This document shows, piece by piece, positions 46,938 to 59,620 of a stretch of 64,000 nucleotides of DNA. A program made the position numbers and the translations under genes. The notes beneath the pieces were generated by a model. That model did not search any database, was not told where the DNA came from, and saw nothing but the letters and a program-made list of their open reading frames with translations. Source of the stretch: Anaeramoeba flamelloides (taxonomy: Eukaryota > Metamonada > Anaeramoebidae); NCBI GenBank assembly GCA_027625915.1, contig JANTQA010000012.1:2201001-2265000 (forward strand). Reading direction: 5' to 3'. The first letter of the stretch is position 1. Each line of letters opens with the position of its first letter.

Positions 46938-49900
46938 ATGTTTTGTTCATTATCTGGAGAACCAGCAAAGGATCCTGTTATTACCAAAAGCGGGTATATC
47001 TTTGAAAGAAGGTTAATTGAAAAATATATTGAATCAAAAGGATCATGCCCAGTTACTCAAGAAAGCCTGGAGAAAGAAGATCTTGTTTCAATTAAAGTAC
47101 CCAAAGTATCAAATCCAATCGATCCGAAATTAACTTCAATACCACAATTTGTAGAAATTCTTCAAACCGAATGGGACTCCTTAGTTGTTGAATGTTTTGA
47201 ACTTAAAAAATCACTTCAAAAGGTATCTTTCTCTTAAAATCACCTTCTTTTTGAATTTTTTGGTTTTCTTTTACTTTTTTGTTTATTGTTACTTTCAATT
47301 TCACAACCAAAACAAATCAAAAAAAAACAAACAAAGAGTCGAGAAGAATTAGCAAAAACTTTATATGAATATGATGCAGCATGTAGAGTTATTGCTCGTT
47401 TAATAACTGAGAGAGACGAAGCACGGGAAGCATTATCAAAATATCAATTGCCTGAAAAACCACTTCAAATGCAAAACAAAAAAAAATCCACTCAACAAGA
47501 AATCCAAAAAAGTATAGAAAAACAAATGGAAATCGAGCTTCAAAAAAATGAACAGTCAAAACAAATCCCAAAAGAAAGGATCGAAAATATAGTGACACTT
47601 TCAAAAAGGTACTTTTTCATTTTTCTTTCAAACAAACCCCTGAACATTTCAAATGTCTGAAAATTAGAAAACAGTTCAAATAAACAAAAATAGAAAACAA
47701 ACAGAAAAAATCATTCTTTTCTTTTTTTTAGATCTGATTTGGAAAATATGAAACAAATAAGTAAATTATAAGGCTTTATGGTTTTCCAATTCGACGAACT
47801 ACAGTAATTCTCATTATTTTTTCATGAAAGCACTTTTGGGACATTGGCCAACATTAGGTATCTTTTGTTTGATCTGGTAACTCCAAAGATAGAACCTATT
47901 TAAAGAATTTGTTATTGGGATTCAATACAAATCATTATAGCCGTTCCAACCCTCCCGTGAAAAATTATAAGACATAGAAATTAGTTGTTTATTATACCAT
48001 TTGTTTCAAAATAAATGGAACAAAATTTTCATTCAACTTTCCACAAATAGATTTTATAAAAATCCGTCTAAAATTTCAAATTTTTAATTCAGAAAAGGAG
48101 CTTAAATTATTCATTTAACTTTTTAGAATTGTAGAATTTGAATGATTTTAATTAATTTGTGAGAGGTTTATTTTTTTGAAAAGCTGAATGAAAATTTTGA
48201 TCTTTTTATTTTGCAATTAACAGTAAAATTGTATTTTATGAAATAGAAAATTATATTCCTCTCATATCAGAAGATAAAAAATTCGATTTCTCCTACATTA
48301 ACAGAGAATTTTTTTTTGTAATAAATAATGACAAAAATTCAATTTCAGAAGGAAAGAAATCATGGAAATTTAAAAGTTCTTTTTGATCATTGTTTTTAAA
48401 TTGTTTAAACCCGAGATTTTTACAATTTTTGAAATTGAAGATTCGAATTAGTGTTATGTTTTTTTATCAATTTGTTTGTCAATATTCAAAACCAAAAAAT
48501 TGATAACATAATTTTTTTTCTTCTCTTATAAATTTTGCAATTTGTATTTATTAATGAAGATTTGTAAATTACACTCTAAATGTCTTTTTACTTAAATTCC
48601 CTCTCAGATAATTTAAATGAAAAATCATAGATTTCACAATTATTCAAGGGAAATACATAGACAGATATTTTTTTGTTTGTTTAAAAAGCAAAAACAAAAA
48701 TTGAATAAGGAAAAAATTGAAAAGAAAAAAAAAAAAAAAGAAATTTAAAAAGAGCTTATAAGAATCAATTGGTAAAAAAACAAAAAAACAAACAAAAAAA
48801 ATTGCTATCTTTCATTAAGAATACCCAAAATCACAGAAATAATACTTTTGGTTATTTTAATTTAATTTGATAGTTGATCATGAATGTTCATTCGGGAGAT
48901 CGTTGTTGAATCGTTGAAATTTCTTTTTTCTTTTTGATCTGATTTACTTTAAACATTTGGTCATTTTTTGTCTTTGCTTTTTAGTTTTTATTTTCAAGTT
49001 GCCCATATATTAGTGTTTCAGTATCTCAGCATCAGCAAGTAATTAAGCCAAATTTCAAAATTATGGGTAAACCTTTTTTATTATTATTTTTTCTTTTTTC
49101 ATATGTCCATCAATAAATAAAATGATTACACTATATTTTTATTTATTAATCTATATTGGCTATTGTCGCTTAACACTTTAGTAAAATACATTATTATTCA
49201 AAAAAAAAAAACCATACAACAGTTTTTTTTTTGATGAAAAATCTGTCCCTATTTTTGAAATTTAGCTTACTTGATACTTTTCCTTTGTAAATCTTCTTCC
49301 CAATATAAAAATATCCAGCCTGTAAAAAAATCAAAAAAACATAAATTTGAGCTTATTTTTTTTATTTCTTACTTTACTAGATCAAACAATTTCAATAACT
49401 AAAATAAAATAATTGTTCTTATGTTTCAATTTTTTTTATATAAAGCTTACCGAGATAAGTTATTTCCAAAAAAAGTGCGTTTAAATTTCTTTTTAAAATA
49501 TCTTGATTAAACTTAATCCTCACAAAACTATTGAAATATACAAAATCATTAACAATCATTTATTGGTTCTTGATAATAATTCAATTTGTTTATTAGTATG
49601 GTATTACAGAAATAAAAGATATTAAAATTTCTGATCTCGATTTTATAGGATATTTTTCAAGCTCTGAAAATGGGTTATTAATTTTTTCTTTTTGATCTGA
49701 AAAATCTTTTTAACCACATAACTCGGAAAGTTTTTTTAAAAAAAATCTCAAAATTTTGTATTTTTGAAATACACTCACAAAATAAACACTATTCTACATA
49801 ACAATTTTGAAAAAGGTTTACAATTTTATTAGATATTAATGGGAAGTAAAAAAAAAACGAAAATTTTCAGTAATAATTTTTTCATTTTTAATTGTAAAAT

Positions 49901-52900
49901 TTTTGAAATTTTTATTTGACTTAGTGGAGAGATTATTTTCATGTATTTTTTTAATATAGTCTAAAAAAGAATGGAATTTTTCAATTTAAAAATAGCACAA
50001 AATATTTCAATCAAAAGATATCATTAAATTAAATTGAAAAAAACTGATTTTTTTTTTGTTTTTGGAATATTTTTTATCATTTTATTTTTTTCCATGTTTG
50101 AGTTGTAATATAAACCCCATTTCAAAAATTTGGACACACCCAAAATCTAAAATAAGCAAAAAAAAAAACTCAATCTATTATATTATTTCAAACCTAATAT
50201 AAAACTACATTTAAGGAACCTATTATTAATGTTTTTATAAGAAATCATTTTCATACACAAATTAGAAAAAAATATGAAACAAAAAAAAAAAAATCTGTGT
50301 GTCCAAAATGATGAAACGAGCTGAACAAAAAATTTGTATTGGGAAATTTGTTGAAATTTTACCAACAATTATTGATCGATCAATTGATATGATACCATCG
50401 GCCAATTGAATGTCATTTTTCAATTAAACAAACTCAACACTAACCTTTTATCAATCATCGAAAAAAAATTCCAGATCTAACGAAACAGATTACGTAACTG
50501 GAAAAAAGGAAATGAAAACAAAACAAAAAAGACAAAAAATAAAATAGTTTATAAAATCAAAAATTATTTCCAAATTGAATGTAATGTTTAGTATCGTTTT
50601 TTTTTTCAACTGTTTAAAATGTGTCCAATTTTTGAAATTTAGTTTATATTCCCTGTTTTTTTTCTGCAAATTGTTTTTAACATTTTTTCTTTTTTCATTT
50701 TTAATGTTCAATCTCATCTCATTCATTGTAACTTATTTCAATAAAAAATAACCCAAAAATTGGTTCTTTTTTCAAAAGTCGGTAATTTTGAAAAAGGGGG
50801 TATTCGTATCTTAATGTTTAATAGCTATCTTTTCTTAATTACATAAAATTAACATAACTTTTGAAAAAATAATTTATAAAAGATGGATAACTGAAATGAA
50901 ATCCAATAAGTAGTTTTTGCTAACTTTAATTTTTAGAATTTATTTTTTCCTTGTAGTGCAAGAGGGTTAATCTCCAGAAAATTTCCAATCGAATATAAAA
51001 CTTATTACCATATTTTATTATTTCAAAAATTGTTTTCGGGTGTTTTTAATTTCAAAAAAATTTCAAATAGAATGTAAAACTTATTAACATATTTTATTAT
51101 TTAAAAAATTGTTTGTGTCATTACCATATTTGCCAGTTTTTTATTGAAATTGCCTGGGATTATTTTCTCCAAAAAAAAAAAGGTACTATAATTTTTTTAC
51201 ATTTTTTGGAAATATTTCATGAATATATTTTGAAATTAATACCTTAGTCATTGATTCAATTAGTATTAATATTTACCTTAATGTAATATTACCAATTTAC
51301 TAATAGATACATTAACAAAGATGATTTTTTTCTGAAATGCAAAAAAAAATGCTCCACTTTTTTGGAAATACCCTATTTAATTTTTTAACAAAGGGAATTT
51401 TATATTAACTAATCTACATTTTGAGACAAATTTAAGAAATTTATTCTATTTTTGTAAATTAAATCAAGAAAAAATGGCAAAATAATCATTTTTTCATATA
51501 TAATTATATTGCTTATTTCTTGATCAAAGATATTTGTTAGTTTATACTCTAATAATTTAGTGTAATAGTGATATTTTTATTTTAATTTTGATATTTTTGA
51601 TAACCATTTTAGTTGTTTGAAAAAGCTTCTAATTTTCAAAAATGGATTGGAAAAAGGAATTTTTGAAAATGGGAGTTTCCTCTTGATTTTTAATAACTGA
51701 TCATCAATTTTTTTTCAAAATTGGAATTCAAAAGATGTTTTTCTTAATGTAAACCAACCTATTTTGGATTGATAGGAGAAAAAAAAATAAATTTGAAAAT
51801 TTATTTTAATCTTAAAAGTTTTCGTTTTTTTTGTTGCGTTAACGAATTTCAAAATTATTCTTTCAAAATTCGAAATTCATCTTGCTAGTGAAGATTAAAA
51901 ATAAAAAAAAAAATAAAACAAAGATGTTTTTTTAATTTTCAAATTTTATTTTTTTTTGTTGACTGTAGTAACTTAATTCAAAATATACAATAACTGTGCG
52001 TTCTGATTCGGAATTCAAAATTATCCAATATATTTTTCTTTCTGTGTAATATTAAAAAAGATCCAATCGAAAAAAATATATATATATAGAAAATTTTTTC
52101 ATCCTCATTCAAATATCAACAGATATTTTTCAACTTTAAAGTCTTTATATGTACTTAATATAAATAAGCACTATTTTTTTCTGATTAATATTTTTCGAAA
52201 TCTAGCTTTATAAATTAATTCAATTAACCACTGGGATGAAATTTTTTAGAATACAAACACTCTCAACTTTTGAATATCGAAAATATTTTTTGAAATTACT
52301 AGCACTTTTTTATTTTTTTTTGAAAAATTGGGGTTGAGAAAATTTTGAAATCAAAAAATAAGTTAATATATTAAATCAGAATATTTTTCCCGAGAGTTTA
52401 TCTTTTTTAGTTGAACTTTTTTTTAATTTTACCATTTAAAAATAAAAAAACATTTGAAGACCAAATTAATCCCTTTTGTGAAAATTAAATTCCCATAATT
52501 TAGAATTTGTTTTAGTAAATGAGTTAAATAAAGATATATATATATATACCACAGGTATGAAGATTTTTTTTATGTAATGAAACGCGTTTGCGCACGCGTG
52601 AGCGACGCGTAAAAATCGTTTCTCGGATATATATATAGATATATATCCACATGATATATTTTTGTAAAAGGGTACAATGAAAAAAACCACGAATTCAAGG
52701 GGTTACAAATACATATACATATGATTAATTTTCAAAAAAAAACAATTTTAATTTGCATCTTTATTTATCTTACACATCTCAAAAATCTTTAATAATTGAA
52801 ACCATAAACAATTAATAAATAAAAGATAAAAATAACTAAAATAATGAGTAGAATGTTTTATTGTATATAATTAATTTAGTTTGTTATCAAAAAAGTAATT

Positions 52901-55773
52901 ATCAAAAAAAATTGAATCAAAATTTATTTTGATTCAATGAAAAACTTGTTAAAAATAAAATTTTATGATCGATCACAAAAAAATTTAGAAGTTAATACAA
53001 AAAAAAATAATTAATTAAATACTAATGATTGTAAATCAAATATGCCAGATACTTTAATTTAAACATTCTACACTTGTGAAAGGTAGTTTCTAATTAATAT
53101 TTTTTGGTTCGTCAATTTCCCCTTTTTAAGTAAATACACATTATAATAGAATAGGCAATTTTAATAAAGAAATAATATTATAATTCTGAAAATTAAATAA
53201 ATAAGTGAAAGGGATTTTTACTTAAGTTGATACAGATTTGGAATTTGTTCCCACAATTAAACTAAGAAATTTTTTTTTAAAATGTTGAAAGTGAAAATTT
53301 TGGATAAAAAAATAACAAAAGAATTATTTAAAAACAAAATTGTTAAAACATTAATTATAAAAAAATGAAATTATTATTTAACATAACTTAATAAGGGACT
53401 CAAAATGAATAAAAGTTAAGAAATAATACACGTGAGAATGGATTAATTAAAAAGAAAAATAGGTGTAAAAATGGTTTTAAATTATCAAAAAAAAAAAAAA
53501 TTAAGTAAAATTAATTTTCTTGAACATAAGTTGAAGCAGGTTTGATATAAATAAAAAAATTACTGATCACATTTTACAAATTTAGTAATTTTGAAAAAAA
53601 AAATTTTTTATGTTAATAATTTTTAACAATTTTTTTGTGATCAATAAAAAAGTATATTGGGAGATGTAATAACACTACTAAAAAATTTTGTGAACTGATC
53701 TAATTTTCAAAAGGTAAAAAAGTGAAATTTTGACTATCTTTTCTTGCCCAAATAGTAAATTTAAAAAAAAAATAATTCTTTTACTCAATGTTTAAAGTGT
53801 TTAGAATATTCAAGAGTTTCAAACAGTAACCTATCAGTGTTGTTTTGGCATTTCTAAAATAGAAAATCAAACTATTTTTTGGGTATTAAAATACCCCCAC
53901 CCACCACCACCACCACTTAAATGTCCAATCACAAATTTCACATTGTTTAACAAAACTTTTAAGGCAATTACCCACTACCCGTTTTTTATATTTTTTTAAT
54001 CATTCCATTTTTAAGTTTTTTCGTTTGCGTTTTTTCACATCCCAGAAACGAAAAGTACGATTTCAAAAGAATTCGAGGACTTTTTCAAAAATCAAAAAAC
54101 GAAAACAACGAACGAAACGAAAAAAACATATAAAAAAGTCGAAAAAACGCGATTTTATAAATCTTTCGCGGTTTTCAAACGAAAACACCTATTACCTGTG
54201 ATATATATATATATATATATATAATTATACATAATTTCAAGTTTGAATTCAATGATTTTGGCAAAAAATGTTTTCAAGAAAAAGTTAAATTGAAACTTTA
54301 TTTATTTTTATTTTTTCATTTAGTTTTTTTAAATTTTTTTAATGGAAGGTATTTGTTCAATTTTCCACTTTTAGTGTTTTTTGGGTCGTAGGTACATATT
54401 GATTATTTGGCCATAAAATTGTTCTCATATACACTTTTTTTTCTTAAATTCTTTGAATTTTTTACTTTTCCAAGAATTATTTTTTAATTGGCAAGATAAT
54501 CAATTTTTAGTACTATTTTATAAATCAAATTTTTTAGATACATTTGAACCATGTGAACTAATATAATTTACCTTCAATAGCAACATACTTTAATTATAGT
54601 CTTCTCTTTGATAGATGACAATCCTTTAAATAATAATAATATTAAGAATAAAATGAAGATTTTTTTATTTTAAATTTCAAATTCTTTTCGTTTCAGGTTT
54701 TTTTAGCAATTAATATTCTCCTTTAAATTTTTTTATCTTTTGTAATTCTCATGATCTTAATTAGGTTATCGACTGAAAGAAAAAAAATGAGATCAAATCT
54801 CAGAAAAAAGCGCATTGAATTGCCAAAAATACAGCAATTCAAACAGAAATATATCAATAAAAATGCGCTTGGAGAGGGAGAGCATTGCATAAAATCTCTA
54901 GATACGATCGAAAATATACCAAATATAGCTATTAGCTTGGGAAAGGGGGGGGGAACTACCGTTAGTGATTATTCAAGTTCTCGTATTCTCGTAAAAACTA
55001 AGAAGAAATCAGAAAATGCTTGCTTACTTGTACACCCTACAAATTCATTATTCCTTCTTGGAACTAATCAAGGGGAACTTGAATTTTATAATTATAATAT
55101 CGATAAATTAGTTAAAGAGTCAACTGTTTGTGAACCAAACTCCACAATTCCAATTTCAAAGCCTTCACCAATAATGAGAATGAGCTTACACCCAGATAAA
55201 AAAACACTGCTTACCTCTTCAAAAAATAATATGTTCCAGTTATCCGACCTTGAAACACAAAAAAAAATTTCAAACCATACGTTGAATAACTATGATCAAA
55301 TAACTTCTAGTTGCATCCATCCCGATGGAATTCTGTTTTTATTTGGCACCCATAAAGGCAAAATTCATCTTTGGGATGTGAGATCAGAACAAATCGCACT
55401 CACACTTTCTAATAATAAAGAAACTCAAGTTGACCAAATCGTCAGCTCCAATTTTGGTATACATCTTGGTTCGGTGACAAGCGATTCTCTAGTAAATATA
55501 TGGGATCTCAGAGAACAAAGAGTTCTGAAAACTTTTGGAAATGTTGAAAATAATAAATCTAAAACTTCAATTGATTTTGACCAGACTGGGTCTCATCTAT
55601 GTATAGGCAACCTTGATCAAATCCAGATAATTGAAACAAAAAATTGGGACGTGATAAAAGAATTAAACTGTATTGATAAATCTTCTTCAATACAAGACAT
55701 TTCATGGGGTAACAAAGATGGTATTATAATTGGTACATCGAATGGAGTCATTGAATACTTTTCCCTTTCTTAA
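46938..55773 (+). CDS. PRP19: Pre-mRNA-processing factor 19 (U-box/WD40 E3 ligase)
   Basis: Three exons, 46938-47222, 47337-47608 and 54765-55773, join in frame to 1566 nt, 521 codons plus stop, close to the ~500-residue family norm. The N-terminus is the PRP19 U-box: MFCSLSGEPAKDPV, then FERRLIEKYI and CPVTQESL. Next is the tetramer coiled coil with the signature YDAACRVIARL at about residue 106. A basic STERKKMRSN linker leads to a WD40 propeller: HPTNSLFLLGT, IHPDGILFLFGTHKGKIHLW, SLVNIWDLREQRVLKTF, FDQTGSHLC, ending EYFSLS. It ubiquitinates spliceosome proteins and is the core of the NineTeen complex that stabilises the activated spliceosome. Donors are GTATCT and GTACTT. A run of nine G (about 54942-54950) lies in the coding exon. 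The joining of exon 2 to exon 3 over 7.16 kb is supported by phase (AG+G) and by the family motif spanning it. Confidence 0.9.
47995..48225. mobile_element. MITE family 2 copy
   Basis: Left end CCATTTGTTTCAAAATAAAT, right end GAAAAGCTGAATGAAAATTT ending CAATTAACAGTA. Close match in order and spacing to 4531-4753. Confidence 0.6.
48558..49045 (+). repeat. Dispersed repeat R6, copy 1
   Basis: About 490 bp collinear with 57926-58410: AAATTACACTCTA, ATCATAGATTTCAC, GATCATGAATGTTCA, TTTTTGATCT..TTTACTTTAAAC, TTGGTCATTTTT. The left ~100 bp resemble the short elements at 12370 and 16525. No ORF. Confidence 0.6.
50117..50645. mobile_element. GGACACA-ended TIR element enclosing R4 sequence
   Basis: Left end ATTTCAAAAATTTGGACACA; right end TGTGTCCAATTTTTGAAAT, its near-complement, 529 bp apart. 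Inside, 50335-50590 is a reversed R4 fragment (TTGATCGATCAATTGATATG). Either R4 belongs to this element or one landed in the other. Confidence 0.45.
52148..54400 (+). repeat. Dispersed repeat R5, copy split by insertion
   Basis: Left part 52148-52535 and right part 54225-54400 match 40968-41535 in order. They are separated by AT microsatellite and the 52550-54200 insertion. Confidence 0.7.
52550..54200. mobile_element. 1.65-kb insertion with CACAGGTA termini
   Basis: Terminal inverted repeat CACAGGTA / TACCTGTG, flanked by AT dinucleotide runs on both sides. The subterminal DNA is CpG-rich compared with everything around it: CGCGTTTGCGCACGCGTGAG at the left, and GCGATTTTATAAATCTTTCG plus ACGAACGAAACGAAAA at the right. 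The interior is AT-rich with a CCACCACCACCACCACC tract near 53900 and no ORF of note. A non-autonomous DNA transposon of uncertain superfamily is most likely. Confidence 0.65.
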
Positions 55774-56574
55774 TTTTCTTAATTTTTTGATTTTTTCTTG
55801 TTTTTTGTTTTTCTTTTTCTTTTTTCTTGTTTCTTTTTTCGTTTTTCTTTCATTCTGGTTACATTTAATTTATTTATTTGATTTTTAATTTAATTGCTTT
55901 TCATCGATTCTATTCTCTTTTTTTTATCTATTCTTTTTTTTTTTCTTTTCTTTTTTTTTTTTTCTTTTCTAAATAATCTTTTTAAACAAGAAATTTAATT
56001 TATGTTTTTACAGTTTTTTTTTGACTTTTTTCCATTTTTTAAAACCATTTCTCTTTTTAATTTATAATAAATTTAATTGTCAAAAAGATAAACTTACCCA
56101 TAAAATGTTTTATTTTTTTTTTCAATTTTTGATTTTTTCAATAATTTTAATTTGTGGTATACCGAAGAAAACAGAAATTGATTGAAAAATTGGATTTTTT
56201 TCAATTGATTGAAAAATTAAAAACATCCTAAAATTTTTAAACACTTGAAAATGAAAATATTAATTGGTAATCTGAGGAATTAAAATTCTTAGATTTAGAA
56301 TTAAAGGTTTTTTTATTTACAAAATTGGAAATTTCAACGGGTTGGAAAGTACAAAAATATATAAAAATTATAAAACAACAAAATTGCAATTTTAAACAAC
56401 AAAAAAAAGTTTAAAATGGAAAGTTTCAAAATAAAAGTAACATTTCTAAATTTTACTCCGAATTTGTTTAGGTACTCTTATTTAACAAGTAAAAAAAAAA
56501 TAAAAATTGAGATTTATTTAAAGAAAAGTTAAATATTAATATCATTGAAAACTTCGATCATTTTTTGTGGGATC

Positions 56575-56770
56575 GTGTCTAGGTTTTTTTTAATTTAAAA
56601 AATAAATACAAAACTAACTAACTTTTCGGTTTCTTTCTTAAATTAAAAAAAATTTCAGTTTATTTCAATAAAGTGAAAAAAACCTAATTGTAGTTTTCCA
56701 GAATCCAATAGAATAGAACAATATCCCTGATTTTACTCAATTCTTTTGAATCCTCGAAAACCTAACAACT
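56575..56770. repeat. Hairpin repeat, CTAACG family
   Basis: GTGTCTAGGTTTTTTTTAAT start, a TTAATTTAAAAAATAAAT palindrome, then a GTTTTCCAGAATCCAATAGA palindrome ending CCTCGAAAACCTAACAAC. Confidence 0.5.
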
Positions 56771-57288
56771 TCTGGGATCTGAAAAAAATCTTAAAATCTG
56801 GATATCTGAATTATATAAAAATAATAAAAAAATTAATAATATCTCTGATATTATTAATAAAAAGAATTTATCATCTGATATTATTATTATTTTATGATTT
56901 TTTATTAATTTATAGATCCAGATTTTTCAATTTTCTTTCATCAGCCCGACATTTTCACAAAAGAAATCATTTTCTTAAAAATGTGAAGAACTGTTTAAAA
57001 ATCTTATCAAATTGTTTGTAGTTGAATTTTCAGTGATTTTTTTATCTAACCAAATCACAAGGCAAATTCTCTCCCAAATGACTTTGAAAATTTTTTAATA
57101 TTAAATTTGATATTGATATAAACTCTTTTTCAGTTAAAGTTTACCAGTTTTATTGAAGAAATAGAACATATCCTATGAGTTTAATTCATTATTCTTCCCG
57201 TACTAAAATTTCAATTTTTAGATCAAAATCATTTTTTATCATTTTGTAAATTCATTTTTGTATTTTTCTTTTTGCATTTTTTTTTTTT

Positions 57289-57326
<38 letters not shown>

Positions 57327-57925
57327 TTTTGAAAAAAAGTATTAAAAAAAAAATTACAAAACTCAAAATTAACTTACAAGAAAATAGGGTTTTGTGTTTT
57401 CTTACAAAATTCATACATTTAAAATTAAAAAAATCTTATTGTCCAAATTTTAATTTTCCAAAGAAATTCGGAAATTTTGCAATGAGAAATTCCAACGAAA
57501 GGGGTACAAAATTTTTTTTTTTTTTTATGATATTTTTGATTTGTTCAGGTATTTCGTTTATGATTATCAACTCTGATTCAGAAGTTTATTATTTTTCGTA
57601 TTTATAAACAATCAAAGTGTGGTTTATTCTTAAAAAAAGGTGAATTTTTCATTTTTAGCTGGGTACCCATTGAGTAAAATAGAGTTTAGATTTTTAAAAT
57701 CAAAGAATAAGAAAATTAGAAAACAATTTTTGATGATTTTTTTTCCTAAGTTCAAATGAAAAATAATCTTTTGATATATTTAAGAAAAATTCATTTTTTT
57801 TAACAGTAAATTTCATGTGGTTTCTCAATTAATTTTCCAATTTTAGAGTCAGTTTGGGTTCTAAAAATTGATTATTTTATACATCAAAAACAATTCTTGA
57901 ATATTTTTTTTTTCTTGATGGAACC

Positions 57926-58410
57926 AGTGTAAATTACACTCTAGATGTATTTTTACTAAAATTACCTCAAAGTTAATTTAAGTTAAAATCATAGATTTCA
58001 CGGTTGTTCATGGGAAATACAAATCCAATTTTATTATGTTTAAAAAACAAAAGTAAAAAATTGGAAAGAAAAAAGGAAAAAAGAAAAAAACAAAAAAAAA
58101 AATATTTAAAAAGAATTTATAAGAAGTAATTGGTAAAATATCATTAAAAAAAAAAAAAAAAATTTATCTTAAATTAAGAACACCCAAAATTACACCCACT
58201 ATACTTTTGGTTGATTTAATAATTTGATAATTGATCATGAATGTTCACTCAGGGATCATTGTTTAAGTTGTTGTAATTTCTTGATTTTTTCTTTTTGATC
58301 TTATTTACTTTAAACCTTTGGTCATTTTTTAGCCTTTGTTTTTTTGTTTTTATTGTCAAGTTACTCATACTATCGTGTTTTAGTGTCACAGTATTAGCAA
58401 TTAATCACTT
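57926..58410 (+). repeat. Dispersed repeat R6, copy 2
   Basis: Collinear with 48558-49045 in the same orientation. Landmarks are GTAAATTACACTCTAGATG, CATAGATTTCACGGTTG and GATCATGAATGTTCACTC. No terminal inverted repeat and no clear target duplication. Confidence 0.6.
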
Positions 58411-59533
58411 GATCTTTTTTACTTTCTAAATCTTCTTCCCAATATAAATAAGATTCAATGAGGGGAAAAATGGAAAAAAATAAAATTATTGAATATTTAC
58501 TCATTTATCAAATGGCTTTTTTGATATAAGCTTTATTATTCCCATATTCGAATTATTAAAAATTAATATCAATATCAAAAGTTGATATTAAAAAAAAATT
58601 GGGGTCACTTTAGAAAGACTATATACAGCTGTTCCAAGGCTACCGTGAAATTTTTTCAATATCAATTTTTGATGTAGATATAGATTTTTAAATCGAAGAA
58701 TATTCATATAAGAAAGCTCGTATTGAAAAATTTTTTTCATAAATGAGTTGATATGAAAAATATTCTTCTAATGTGATTGAAAAATAAATTCTTTTTTTTA
58801 GAGGAAATTTTAGGAAGTTTTTATATGAATTTTTGATATTTAGAGTCATTTTGTGTTCTGAAAATTTATTTTTTGAAAATCAGAAAAAATTCTTGAATAT
58901 TGGTTCATTTAGGAATTTTTTTTTCAATATGAGTTTTATTATTCTATTATTGAACTTTTGAAAAATTTATATCAACATCAAAATTTGATATTGATAAAAT
59001 TTCAAGGTAGCTTTGGATTCGCTGTAACTATTATACCATATATGGTCGTTAATATAATTTTATTACAAATAAGAGATCTTTTGTTCTTTTGTTAAAATAT
59101 TAAAATTGTTTTTTTGAGAATAAATTGAAAAATATTCGAATTGTTTATTAGGAAAGTTTTAAAATTTAATAATTTCCGAATAAATTGAATTTTGTAAATA
59201 AGTTACTTTTTTCTTTTTGATTTGAAAATTAAAAAAAAAATAAATTTTGAGAATTAAAGAAAAATAACAATAAATTTCTAATTGTGGTTGTATACTGATC
59301 TAAAGTCTTAAAAATGTTAATAAAATGATTTGTTGATTATTTTTATTATATTTTTATTTTTCAAAAAAAAATTGAGGAAAGTTGGAATATTTAGAAAAGT
59401 TTTTTACGAGAAACCAGATTTTTTCAGAAAAAGTTTTTTTTTAGCATGAATTTTAGGGATAAATAGTAATGTGAGAAGATTAAAAACAATAAAAAAAGAA
59501 AGAGCTTATTAATACAATTTATTAAAGAAACTT

Positions 59534-59540
59534 AAAAAAA
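59534..59540 (-). terminator. Pol III terminator of tRNA-Leu
   Basis: A run of seven T on the minus strand begins two bases after the tRNA 3' end, the usual RNA polymerase III stop. Confidence 0.8.
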
Positions 59541-59541
59541 T

Positions 59542-59620
59542 TGGTAATGGCAGGATTCGAACCTACGCTCCGAAGAAATAGTCCCTGAAACTACCGCCTT
59601 AACCACTCGGCCACATTACC
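59542..59620 (-). tRNA. tRNA-Leu (anticodon CAG)
   Basis: Minus strand. Acceptor stem GGTAATG/CATTACC with 7 pairs, D arm GCC-GAGTGGTTAA-GGC, anticodon arm GTAGT-TTCAGGG-ACTAT giving CAG, long class II variable region TTCTTCGGAGC, T arm GTAGG-TTCGAAT-CCTGC, discriminator A. The A box (TGGCCGAGTGG) and B box (GGTTCGAATCC) are intact. The class II form, A73 and CAG anticodon agree on leucine. No intron and no encoded CCA. Confidence 0.92.

Larger units (their letters stand above)
47609..54764. other. Giant PRP19 intron (7.16 kb)
   Basis: GTACTT donor and ATTAG acceptor. Contents in order: MITE family 2 (47995-48225), repeat R6 (48558-49045), a GGACACA-ended element with R4 sequence (50117-50645), and repeat R5 split by a 1.65-kb insertion (52148-54400). 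No host gene is seen in it on either strand. Confidence 0.75.
55774..59541. other. Intergenic region downstream of PRP19
   Basis: T-rich 3' flank to about 56060, a hairpin-family copy (56575-56770) and R6 copy 2 (57926-58410). Frames at 56746 and 57272 are low complexity and overlap repeats or T runs. No gene until the tRNA. Confidence 0.5.

Noticed and set aside
47732-47760. Possible 29-nt PRP19 exon between a TTTTTTTAG and a GTAAAT
   Set aside because: Its phase does not fit the following exon, while exon 2 joins 54765 directly in phase and rebuilds the family's basic linker.
57229-57607. Overlapping frames on both strands at 57.2-57.6 kb
   Set aside because: Built on T/A homopolymers and a CTTTTT repeat. 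No splice or homology support.
48558-58410. R6 repeats as solo LTRs
   Set aside because: They are of similar length and have TG near the start, but lack a matching CA end, target duplications, a primer-binding site or any internal protein remnant. A DNA-element origin fits the related short copies better.
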